A DNA stretch of 64,000 nucleotides from VRUE01 sp963805475 (GTDB lineage: Bacteria > Actinomycetota > Thermoleophilia > Solirubrobacterales > 70-9), in contig CAWDUO010000005.1 in NCBI GenBank assembly GCA_963805475.1, positions 76,541 through 140,540 on the forward strand, written 5' to 3'. Below are positions 1 to 6,638 of this stretch, piece by piece. Positions within the stretch are counted from its first letter, which is position 1, and each line of letters starts with the position of its first letter. The position numbers and the translations under genes were made by a program. The notes below the pieces were generated by a model that saw only the letters and a list, made by a program, of their open reading frames with translations, was not told the DNA's origin and made no database searches.

Positions 1-484
1 TCAGGTAGGCGAGCAGCTCGGCCTCGCGCTCGGGCAGGCGCGCCGAGCGGCCGTCGCGCTCGACCCGGCGGGCGAGCAGGTCGAGCCGCAGCCCCGCGGC
101 CTCGAGCACGGTCGGCGCCTCGGCGGCCGGCTGGCGCAGCCGCGCCCGCACCCGGGCGAGCAGCTCGGGGAAGGCGAAGGGCTTGGTCATGTAGTCGGTG
201 GCGCCGCGGTCGAGGCCCTCGACCCGGTCGGCGACCTCGCCGCGGGCGGTCAGCAGGATCACCGGCAGCGCCGGCTTGGCGGCGCGGATCGCCTCCAGCA
301 CCGCGAGCCCGTCGCGACCCGGCAGCATGCGGTCGAGGACGACGAGGTCGAAGTCCTCGCCGAGCGCCAGCCGCTCGCCCTCGACGCCGTCGGCGGCGAC
401 GGCCGCCTCGTAGCCCTCGGCCGCGAGCCCGCGGCTGAGGAAGTCGGCGATCGCCGGCTCGTCCTCGACGACCAGGAGCTTCAT
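1..484 (-). CDS. OmpR-family response regulator, 3' end cut by window edge
   Basis: About 161 residues are present. The receiver domain starts MKLLVVEDEPAIADF, with the acidic pair after the first strand, the phosphoacceptor Asp in FDLVVLDRMLPGRDG, the switch Thr in LLTARG and the conserved Lys in TDYMTKPFAFPELL. The sequence then enters the beta-rich start of a winged-helix domain (LEAAGLRLDLLARRVERDG), as in OmpR/PhoB regulators, and runs off the window before the recognition helix. It would be phosphorylated by a cognate histidine kinase and bind promoter DNA. The kinase is probably the next gene to the left, outside the window. The start is the ATG at 482-484. Confidence 0.9.
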   Translation of the reverse strand, partial: MKLLVVEDEPAIADFLSRGLAAEGYEAAVAADGVEGERLALGEDFDLVVLDRMLPGRDGLAVLEAIRAAKPALPVILLTARGEVADRVEGLDRGATDYMTKPFAFPELLARVRARLRQPAAEAPTVLEAAGLRLDLLARRVERDGRSARLPEREAELLAYL

Positions 485-509
485 CGGGGCCGATGCTACT
501 CGGAGCGCC

Positions 510-1066
510 TCAGTATCCCGGCGGGTGGCGGGCGACGAAGCCTTCGGGGTAGGGCAGCGCCGGGTGCCAGCGCGGCCCGGAGCCGCGCGCGTCGCCGACG
601 GTGTCCCAGCGCAGGCCGGCGATCACCGCGTAGGCGTGGCCGGCGTTGGCGTAGACGGTCAGCCAGCGGCCGCGGCCGGAGGCGCCCCAGCGCATCAGCT
701 GGCCGGAGTCGAGCGGCGCCTGGAGGAAGCCGCCGCCGGCGAGCGCGTAGCTGACCGCGCCGGAGCAGTCGTAGCCGCGCGAGTACCAGGAGGCGTGGCC
801 GCCGCCCCATATGTAGGGGCGGCCGATGATCTGGTCGGCGGCGCTTCGCGGGCCGGCGCCCGCTTCGCGCGCCGCGGCGCCGCGGCGACGTCGTAGGGCC
901 GCTGCGGGTGGGGCGGCCGCTCTTCGGCGATGCGGCTGCGCTCGTGCGGCGGCGGGGCTTCGGCGACCAGCGTCGCCTTCCCGCCGCCCCCGCAGCCGGC
1001 CAGCGCCGCGGCGATCAGGCAGACCGCGACGAGCGCGCTCCCCAGCCCAAGCTTCGATCCGAGCAT
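510..1066 (-). pseudogene. NlpC/P60-like cell-wall hydrolase lipoprotein, split by an apparent frameshift
   Basis: The N-terminal part, read in one frame, has a lipoprotein signal (MLGSKLGLGSALVAVCLIAA then LAGCGGGG, lipobox Cys) and a basic, proline-rich linker. The C-terminal part, in the next frame, holds the hydrolase core: GRPYIWGGGH, the catalytic Cys in YDCSGAVSYAL and the His in NAGHAYAVIAGLRWDT. The frames must switch near 835-870, where the sequence is a GC-only run. Family members cleave peptidoglycan stem peptides outside the membrane. I start at the ATG at 1064-1066; an upstream in-frame ATG at 1102 would overlap the divergent gene's leader. A one-base assembly error is as likely as true inactivation. 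Confidence 0.75.
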
Positions 1067-1107
1067 CGAGCCTGGATTGTGCAGGATCGATCGGGTATGC
1101 ATGGCCC

Positions 1108-1965
1108 ATGGACTCGAAGCGGCCCCTGCGCGCCTTCGATCGCTTCCAGCAGCGGCACGCCGCGCTCGCGGTGCCGGTCGCCGTGGCGAAGAAGTACGGC
1201 GACGACCACGGCGGCAATCTCGCCGCGCTGATCGCCTACCGCGCCTTCTTCTCGCTCTTCCCGCTGCTCCTGCTGCTGACCACGGTGCTCGGCTACGCGC
1301 TCGCCGGCAATCCCGACCTGCGCCAGGAAGCGGTCGACTCGGTGCTGAGCCAGCTGCCGGTGATCGGCGAACAGATCTCGGTCAGCTCGCTGGAAGGCAA
1401 CGGCGTGGCGCTTGCGGTCGGGATCGCCGGCTCGCTGTGGGCCGGCTTCGGCGTCGTGCTCGCCACCGAGCAGGCGCTCGACCGCGTCTGGGCGGTCCCC
1501 CGTGGCGACCGGCGCGGCTTCCTCGCTTCGCGCCTGCGGGCGCTGGCGCTGCTCGTCGTGCTCGGCACGCTGACGCTCGTCTCGACGGTCGCCTCCGGCC
1601 TGGTCGGCGGCGGCGCCGGCCCGCTCGGCCCGGTCGGCGGGATCGCGATCTCGGTGGGGATCAACCTGCTCGTCTTCGGCGCCGTCTTCTCCCTGCTCGG
1701 GGCGCGTGAGGCGTCCTTCGCCAGGCTGCTGCCCGGAGTCGTCCTCGCCGCCGTCTGCTGGTCGGGGCTGCAGCTCGCCGGGGGCTGGTTCGTCTCGCAC
1801 GAGGTGCGGGGGGCGACGCCGGCCTACGGCACCTTCGCCCTGGTCCTCGGCCTGCTCGTCTGGATCAACCTCGGCACGACCCTGACCGTGCTCAGCGCCG
1901 AGCTGAACGTGGTCCGGGAGCGGCGGCTGTGGCCGCGCAGCTTGCTAGGTCAGAGCCCTACTTGA
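1108..1965 (+). CDS. YihY/BrkB family inner-membrane protein
   Basis: 285 residues with about six hydrophobic segments. The family signature is visible in the first third (GGNLAALIAYRAFFSLFPLLLLLTT, the A-Y-x-x-F-S-x-F-P motif) and the central W-x-x-x-x-x-V segment (ALDRVWAVP). The family was once called ribonuclease BN, but it is now regarded as integral membrane proteins of unknown transport or envelope function. The start is the ATG at 1108 (MDSKRPLRAFDRFQQRH); longer upstream extension reads through the divergent lipoprotein gene and is not credible. The gene ends in an 8-nt convergent overlap with the secreted lipoprotein gene. Confidence 0.9.
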   Translation: MDSKRPLRAFDRFQQRHAALAVPVAVAKKYGDDHGGNLAALIAYRAFFSLFPLLLLLTTVLGYALAGNPDLRQEAVDSVLSQLPVIGEQISVSSLEGNGVALAVGIAGSLWAGFGVVLATEQALDRVWAVPRGDRRGFLASRLRALALLVVLGTLTLVSTVASGLVGGGAGPLGPVGGIAISVGINLLVFGAVFSLLGAREASFARLLPGVVLAAVCWSGLQLAGGWFVSHEVRGATPAYGTFALVLGLLVWINLGTTLTVLSAELNVVRERRLWPRSLLGQSPT

Positions 1966-2464
1966 CCACCTTGCCCTGCGGCGTGATCACGTACCAGTAG
2001 CCGCCGTTCAAGTCGATCGCCTGGCCGGTGGCCTGGCCCGGTTCGGTGTCGGAGACGTAGGCGTAGAGTGGCCAGCCGGCGTAGGTGACGACTTCGCCGC
2101 CTGCGGGGCCGGGGTCGCTGCCCAGCAGCGATGCCTTGACCTTGCCGGCGGCCTTCGCCTTCTGGCCCGCTTCGAGCACGAGCGGCGGCCAGATCGCGGC
2201 GCAGTCGCCTTCGCAGGTGACTTCCTTCGCTTCGTCGGGGGCGAAGACGTAGAGCGTCTTCCCTTCGCCGTCGACCAGCACCTGGCCGACGCCGGAGACG
2301 TTCGCGCTCGACACCTTCAACGGCTTCGCGGTCGGCTTCATGGCCGTGCTTTCGCCCGCGGTCGCGCCGGAGCCTTCGGTCGAGCCGCTATCGCCGCTTC
2401 CCCCGCAGCCCGCGAGCAGCGCGAGCGCAGCGGGGAGGACGAGCAGCGCGGTCAGCTTCTTCAT
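1958..2464 (-). CDS. Secreted lipoprotein with paired COG4315/Lipoprotein_15 repeats
   Basis: 168 residues. The signal MKKLTALLVLPAALALLAGCGG gives a lipidated Cys at about 20, followed by a Gly/Ser/Thr linker to residue 50. Two repeats follow, each with the pattern LVDGEGKTLYVFAPDEAKEVTC..CAAIWPPL and VTYAGWPLYAYVSDT. This pattern (L-Y-x-F, C-x-G-x-C-A-x-x-W-P-P, G-x-P-L-Y) is that of COG4315 lipoproteins, which are of unknown function and sometimes found near redox or metal genes. A clear ribosome site (GAGGAGG) lies 6 nt before the ATG at 2464. It would be exported and anchored outside the cell. Confidence 0.88.
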   Translation of the reverse strand: MKKLTALLVLPAALALLAGCGGSGDSGSTEGSGATAGESTAMKPTAKPLKVSSANVSGVGQVLVDGEGKTLYVFAPDEAKEVTCEGDCAAIWPPLVLEAGQKAKAAGKVKASLLGSDPGPAGGEVVTYAGWPLYAYVSDTEPGQATGQAIDLNGGYWYVITPQGKVVK

Positions 2465-2559
2465 CGCTACCTCCTCGTTTCGATGCCTTGCGCCAACCAT
2501 AGGGGTCCGGGGCGCCGGCGGCGGCGCGAGGGGCCTCAGCCCGGCGTGAGAGGCGGAGC

Positions 2560-3000
2560 CTACTCGGCTGGGGAATCCAGGAGGTGGGCGACCCCGCTCG
2601 GGTCCGCACGCACATAGGTGAGGGTGGGAACGGCGGCGAAGTCCTCGTCGGCAGACACCAGGGCGCTTGCGTCGATTGCGATCGCAGCTGCCGCCAGCAC
2701 GGCGTCGAAGGCCCCGAGGCGCTCCAGCCGCTCGAACAGACCGAGACCCTGTTGGAGCTGCTCGTCCGTGACCGGCAGCAGCGGGGAGAGCAGCTCGACG
2801 TAGTCGCGTCCGAGGCTCGCCGCGTCGGAGCGGTCGCGACGCCGCGAGCGCACGTGGACGAACTCCTGGATCGCCTCGACCGTCGTGGTCGCTTCGATTT
2901 CGTTCGCGGCGATCGCCTCGATCAGCTTGCGGCATGGATCCCGCAGCGGATGCTCGGCGCCCTTGGCGTAGACGAGCACCGTCGTGTCGAGAACGATCAT
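2560..3000 (-). CDS. vapC: VapC-type PIN-domain toxin
   Basis: 146 residues with a complete PIN fold: the first Asp in MIVLDTTVLVYAKG, a Glu in VEAIQEFVHV, and the later acidic pair in FDAVLAAAAIAIDASALVSADEDFA. PIN toxins are Mg-dependent ribonucleases that cut tRNA, rRNA or mRNA. Its ATG overlaps the stop of the upstream ribbon-helix-helix gene by 4 nt (ATGA), the usual antitoxin-first operon arrangement. The substrate RNA cannot be read from the sequence. Confidence 0.9.
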   Translation of the reverse strand: MIVLDTTVLVYAKGAEHPLRDPCRKLIEAIAANEIEATTTVEAIQEFVHVRSRRRDRSDAASLGRDYVELLSPLLPVTDEQLQQGLGLFERLERLGAFDAVLAAAAIAIDASALVSADEDFAAVPTLTYVRADPSGVAHLLDSPAE

Positions 3001-3248
3001 GCGCGCCGGCCGCGCAGCGCTTCGAGCTCGTCCTTCAGCTCCGCCGGCGAGGGGACCGCCATGTCGGGGGCATCCAGCAGGCGCCGGCCCGCGGCCTCGC
3101 GAGCACGGTCCTGGGTCGGCAGCCCCCGGTCGATCGCCTCGCGCACCACCGTGGCCACCGATACCCCCCGTTGCCGCGCCGCCGCCGAGATGCGCTCGTG
3201 CCGTCGATCGTCAAGCAGAATCTGAAGTCGGTGGGAATAGATACACAT
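2997..3248 (-). CDS. vapB: VapB-type ribbon-helix-helix antitoxin
   Basis: 83 residues. The N-terminal half (MCIYSHRLQILLDDRRHERISAAARQRG then VSVATVVREAIDRGL) fits a ribbon-helix-helix DNA-binding dimer, and the C-terminal half (PSPAELKDELEALRGRRA) is the toxin-wrapping tail. It precedes and overlaps the PIN toxin by 4 nt. Autoregulation with VapC is expected from the family. The sequence GCATGC and nearby AT-rich bases just upstream (3249-3262) may contribute to an operator, but I see no strong palindrome. Confidence 0.88.
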   Translation of the reverse strand: MCIYSHRLQILLDDRRHERISAAARQRGVSVATVVREAIDRGLPTQDRAREAAGRRLLDAPDMAVPSPAELKDELEALRGRRA

Positions 3249-3432
3249 ACATTAGCATGCTCAGGTCGGCCGGAGGTTTGAGCGCGACCGATCGGGGCCG
3301 CGTGGGACCGACAGCGAGAGCGGACCGCGGCGGCTTAGCGCCGTCGCGGGCAAACAGGAGAGGAGAGACCGATGACCATTGCGGGCGCGATTCTGCTGAT
3401 CGTGGGGAGGGAGTGTCTCCTGATCCGGCGGG
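3249..3432. other. Intergenic region with one doubtful small ORF
   Basis: This gap separates VapBC from the next leftward gene. It holds a very good ribosome-binding sequence (AGGAGAGGAGAGA) at about 3357-3369, just before an ATG at 3372. I see no terminator hairpin and no RNA gene. Confidence 0.5.
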
Positions 3433-3458
3433 TCAGTGGTGGCGCAGCGCGTCGATGA
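3372..3458 (+). CDS. Possible very short membrane peptide
   Basis: 28 codons beginning MTIAGAILLIVG after a strong purine-rich ribosome site. Small actinobacterial membrane peptides often start this way with a single hydrophobic helix. After residue 12 the sequence becomes basic (RECLLIRRVSGGAARR) and runs antisense into the downstream gene. This suggests either a frameshifted remnant of such a peptide or chance. It is reported only because of the ribosome site. Confidence 0.25.
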   Translation: MTIAGAILLIVGRECLLIRRVSGGAARR

Positions 3459-3693
3459 GCTCGTCCTTGTTCATCTCCGAACGCCCTTCGATGCCGACCT
3501 CGGCGGCGCGTTCCTGGAGCTCTTCGAGCGTGCGGTCCTCGTAGCTCTCGCCTTCGCCGCCCTTGCGGCCGGGTTCTTCGCCGCCGGCTCTCGCATTGGC
3601 GATGCGCGCGGCTTTCTCTTTGCTCTCGCCCTCTTCGCGCAGCTTTTCGTAGAGGCGGTCGTCCTTCACCGTGGGCCCGTGGTCTTTGGCCAT
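3433..3693 (-). CDS. Small Rho-N-like (DUF7218-type) protein
   Basis: 86 residues, highly charged. The N-terminal half (MAKDHGPTVKDDRLYEKLREEGESKEKAARIANA) matches a short family found with plant-type and actinobacterial stress proteins. The C-terminal half (YEDRTLEELQERAAEVGIEGRSEMNKDELIDALRHH) has the helix-turn-helix pattern of Rho-terminator N-terminal or SAP-like domains (L-x-E-L-x-x-x-A-x-x-x-G-I-x-G-x-x-x-M-x-K-x-E-L-I-x-A-L), usually nucleic-acid binding. It stands alone; function unknown. Confidence 0.75.
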   Translation of the reverse strand: MAKDHGPTVKDDRLYEKLREEGESKEKAARIANARAGGEEPGRKGGEGESYEDRTLEELQERAAEVGIEGRSEMNKDELIDALRHH

Positions 3694-3830
3694 CTCGTCC
3701 TTCCCTTCGGTGGGGGTGCAGGTCCTGTCAAAGGAATGCCCTGTCGGCCGCGCGGCGAAACAGAGGCACGGGCCCCTGAGCTGCGGAGATGTAATCTTTC
3801 GTTCCCCTCGATTACTGGTTATTAGGTAGC

Positions 3831-5204
3831 GTGTGGCGTGCAGCGACGAACGGAGGCGGAGGAATCGACTGGATCGCGATAGCGGTGGCGGCCCTTGCGG
3901 CGCTGCTCGTGCTGCTCCTGCTGGCGATCATGGCGACGCGCGAGCGGCGGGCGCGCCGGCGCTTTCAGATCCTCGCCGACATCGCCGCCGTCTCGGAAGC
4001 CGGGGGGACGCTGGAGGAGGTCTTCGACGCGATCTGCGCGATCCTCGTCCCGCAGCTCGCCGACTTCTGCATGATCGACGTCATCGACGAGAGCCGCGTC
4101 CCGCGCCGCGCCGCGGTGCGGGTCGCCGCCGGCGCCAGGCCGGAGTTCGAGTCGGGCCTCGCCGAACGGCTGCCCTCGACGCCGCCGCGCATGGTCGCCG
4201 GCGAGGGCTCGTCGCTCGAGCCGCGCTTCTACGAACGCGTGTCGGAAGAGGACGTGCGCGGCCTCTCCCACGACGAGGAGGACTTCGAGTTCCTGCGCAG
4301 CCTCGGCATGCGCTCGGCGATCACCGTCGCCCTGCAGGCGCGCGGCGAGGTGACCGGGGCGCTGACCCTCGGGGTGGCCTGGTCGGGACGGCGCTACAAG
4401 CGCGAGGACTCCCGCTTCGCCTGGATCCTCTCCGGCCGGGTCGCCCTGGCGCTCGACAACGCCGGCCTGTTCGCCGGGCTCGAGCGGGCCGAGCGGGCGC
4501 GCTCGCAGATCGCCGAGACGCTGCAGCGCGGCCTCCTGCCGCCGCCGCTGCCGCACATCCCCGGCTGGTCGGTGGCCGCGATGTACAGGCCGGCGGGGGC
4601 GGAGAACGAGGTCGGCGGCGACTTCTACGACCTCTTCCGCGTGCCGGGAGGGTGGATGCTTGCGATCGGCGACGTCACCGGCCGCGGCGCCCATGCCGCC
4701 TCGGTCACCGCGGTCGCCCGCTACACGCTGCGCACCGCGGCTGTGCTCACCGACGACCCGCTGGTCGCCATGCGCACGCTGAACCGCGCCCTGCTGGCGC
4801 GCGGCGACGCGGCTCTGTGCAGCCTCGCGACGATGACCTTGAGCGAAGATCCGGCGGAGGCGATCCGCCTCGCCGTCGCCGGCCACCCACCGCCGCTGCT
4901 GGTCGACGGCGAGCAGGTCAGCGAGATCGCCGGCGCCGACCCCGTGCTCGGGGCCTTCCCGGACGCCGAGTGGAGCCTCTCCCGTGCCGAGGTCCGGCCC
5001 GGCCAGCAGATCGTCGTCGTCACCGACGGCATCACCGAGGCGCAGGGCCCGGAGGGGCGCTTCGGCGAGCTGCGCCTGCGCGCTCGGCTCAGCGGCGCCG
5101 GCAACCCGGCGCTCGCCGTGCAGCGGCTCGAGGGCTCGCTGCACGCCTTCACCGAGGGCAGGCTCGACGACGACGTGGCGATGCTGGCGGTCTCGCGAAG
5201 TTGA
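3831..5204 (+). CDS. Membrane-anchored GAF-SpoIIE (PP2C) serine phosphatase
   Basis: 457 residues. A single transmembrane helix (residues 13-34, WIAIAVAALAALLVLLLL) is followed by a GAF domain (about 50-225) and a SpoIIE phosphatase domain (about 245-457). Metal-binding motifs are EVGGDFYDLF, GDVTGRGAHAA and VTDGITEA. Such enzymes are RsbU/RsbP-type activators that dephosphorylate STAS antagonists of anti-sigma kinases. A STAS protein, a kinase and a stress sigma factor lie 17 kb downstream, so it is a candidate input to that switch. The start is the GTG at 3831. The stop overlaps the TTG start of the next gene (TTGA). Confidence 0.9.
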   Translation: MWRAATNGGGGIDWIAIAVAALAALLVLLLLAIMATRERRARRRFQILADIAAVSEAGGTLEEVFDAICAILVPQLADFCMIDVIDESRVPRRAAVRVAAGARPEFESGLAERLPSTPPRMVAGEGSSLEPRFYERVSEEDVRGLSHDEEDFEFLRSLGMRSAITVALQARGEVTGALTLGVAWSGRRYKREDSRFAWILSGRVALALDNAGLFAGLERAERARSQIAETLQRGLLPPPLPHIPGWSVAAMYRPAGAENEVGGDFYDLFRVPGGWMLAIGDVTGRGAHAASVTAVARYTLRTAAVLTDDPLVAMRTLNRALLARGDAALCSLATMTLSEDPAEAIRLAVAGHPPPLLVDGEQVSEIAGADPVLGAFPDAEWSLSRAEVRPGQQIVVVTDGITEAQGPEGRFGELRLRARLSGAGNPALAVQRLEGSLHAFTEGRLDDDVAMLAVSRS

Positions 5205-5608
5205 CGAGCGCGGACCTGGCGCTGGTCAAGCGCCTCTATGAGTGTTTCAACGACCGCGACGAGACCTGCATCGTCGAGCTCTGCGACGAGGCGATGGAGT
5301 TCTTCCCCGTCGTCACCGCCGAGGCGGTCGGCCGCGAGGCCCCCTACAAAGGCCAGGCCGGCCTGCGCGACTACCTGGCCGACGTCGCCGAGGTCTGGGA
5401 AGAGCTGCAGATCTCGCCCGGCGAAGTCGAGGCGCGCGGCGGCGCGCTGCTCGTCCGCGGCCGCGTCTACGCGCGCAGCCGCGAGCTCGGCATCCGCGAC
5501 GTGCCCGTGGCCTGGATCTGGCAGGTCCGCGACGGCCGCTTCGTCCGCGGCGAGGTCTTCCCCAACCCGGAAGACGCGCTCGCCCGCTTCGCCGCGCATG
5601 GCGCTTGA
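5201..5608 (+). CDS. SnoaL/NTF2-like small protein
   Basis: 135 residues, TTG start overlapping the phosphatase stop by 3 nt, so coupled to it. The cone-shaped NTF2 fold pattern is clear: ADLALVKRLYECFNDRD, then VELCDEAMEFFPV, the YKGQAGLRDYLADVAEVWEEL helix, the paired strands GGALLVRGRVYARSRE and the closing strand VAWIWQVRDGRFVRGEVFPN. These folds act as small-molecule isomerases/hydrolases or ligand-binding domains. No catalytic set can be assigned. Coupling to a regulatory phosphatase may mean a sensory role, which is inference. Confidence 0.8.
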   Translation: MTSADLALVKRLYECFNDRDETCIVELCDEAMEFFPVVTAEAVGREAPYKGQAGLRDYLADVAEVWEELQISPGEVEARGGALLVRGRVYARSRELGIRDVPVAWIWQVRDGRFVRGEVFPNPEDALARFAAHGA

Positions 5609-5626
5609 AAAGGCAAACGGCGGGTA

Positions 5627-6638
5627 GTGGCAGGGCATCGCTGACTTCGAGGGAAAAGTCGTCGTCGTCACCGGGGCGGGGTCGGGAATCGGCCGGGCGA
5701 TCGCCCGGCGCTTCGGCTCCGACCGCGCGAAGGTCGCGCTGCTGGCGCGCGGCGAGCAGGCGCTCGACGGGGCCCGCGGCGAGGTCGAGGCGGCCGGCGG
5801 CACGGCGCTCGCGATCCCGACGGACGTCGCCGACGCGGCCGCGGTCGAGGCCGCCGCCGAGCGGATCGAGGCCGAGCTGGGCCCGATCGACGTCTGGGTC
5901 AACGACGCGATGACGACCGTCTTCTCCTTCTTCGAGGAGATCGACCCCGAGGAGTACGAGCGGGCGACCGACGTCACCTACCACGGCACGGTCTGGGGGA
6001 CGCGCTCGGCGCTCAAGCGGATGGTCCCGCGCGACCAGGGGACGATCGTCGAGGTCGGCTCGGCGATGGCCTACCAGGGCATTCCCCTGCAGGCCCCCTA
6101 CTGCGGCGCCAAGCACGCGATCAAGGGCTTCTTCGACTCGCTGCGCGCGGAGCTGCGCCACAAGGGCTCGAAGGTCCACGTGACGATGGTCCAGCTGCCG
6201 GGCGTCAACACGCCGCAGTTCGACCACAACCGCTCGAAGATGCCGCGGCACCCGATGCCGGTGCCGCCCGTCTACCAGCCCGAGGTCGCCGCCGACGCCG
6301 TCCACTGGGCGGCCGGCCACCGCCGCCGCCAGGTCTACGTCGGCGTTCCCACCGTCTACACGGTCCTCGGCAGCAAATTCGCCCCCTGGCTGGCCGAGCG
6401 CTACCTCGCCCGCACGGCGGTCAAGGGCCAGCAGACCGAAGGCCCGCCGACCGAGACCAACCGCGAGGGCAACCTGATGCAGGCCCCCGAAGAGGACCCC
6501 GGCGCCCACGGCGTCTTCGACGAAATGGCCCACAAGCGCAGCCCCCAGTGGTTCCTCAGCCGTCACCGCAACGCCCTCGCCGGCCTCTTCGCCGCGGGCG
6601 CCGCGGCCGGCGCCGCCCTTGCTCTAACCGATCGCTGA
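5627..6638 (+). CDS. Short-chain dehydrogenase (SDR), start disturbed by an apparent indel
   Basis: The Rossmann start DFEGKVVVVTGAGSGIGRAIARRF is in frame with the rest, and the catalytic motif (Y-C-G-A-K-H in QAPYCGAKHAIKGFF) and the preceding Ser (EVGSAMAYQ) are present. The SDR N-A-G motif reads NDAM. The C-terminal 60 residues are a non-family tail ending in a hydrophobic AGLFAAGAAAGAALAL segment, common in actinobacterial SDRs of this type. The frame has no start codon after its in-frame TAG at 5625; GTG at 5627 would serve if one base were removed near 5630. The substrate is unknown. The last 15 nt overlap the convergent gene. Confidence 0.78.

Noticed and set aside
826..1107. An N-terminal extension of the YihY gene by about 94 residues
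   Set aside because: It is read antisense to the lipoprotein gene and is Arg/Ala-rich; the ATG at 1108 gives the normal family start.
3694..3830. A weak stress-sigma-like promoter on the minus strand upstream of the Rho-N-like gene (GTTT-N16-GGGCAT)
   Set aside because: The spacer is 16 and the -10 is off consensus by one base, so it falls below the two good matches at 22406 and 24171.
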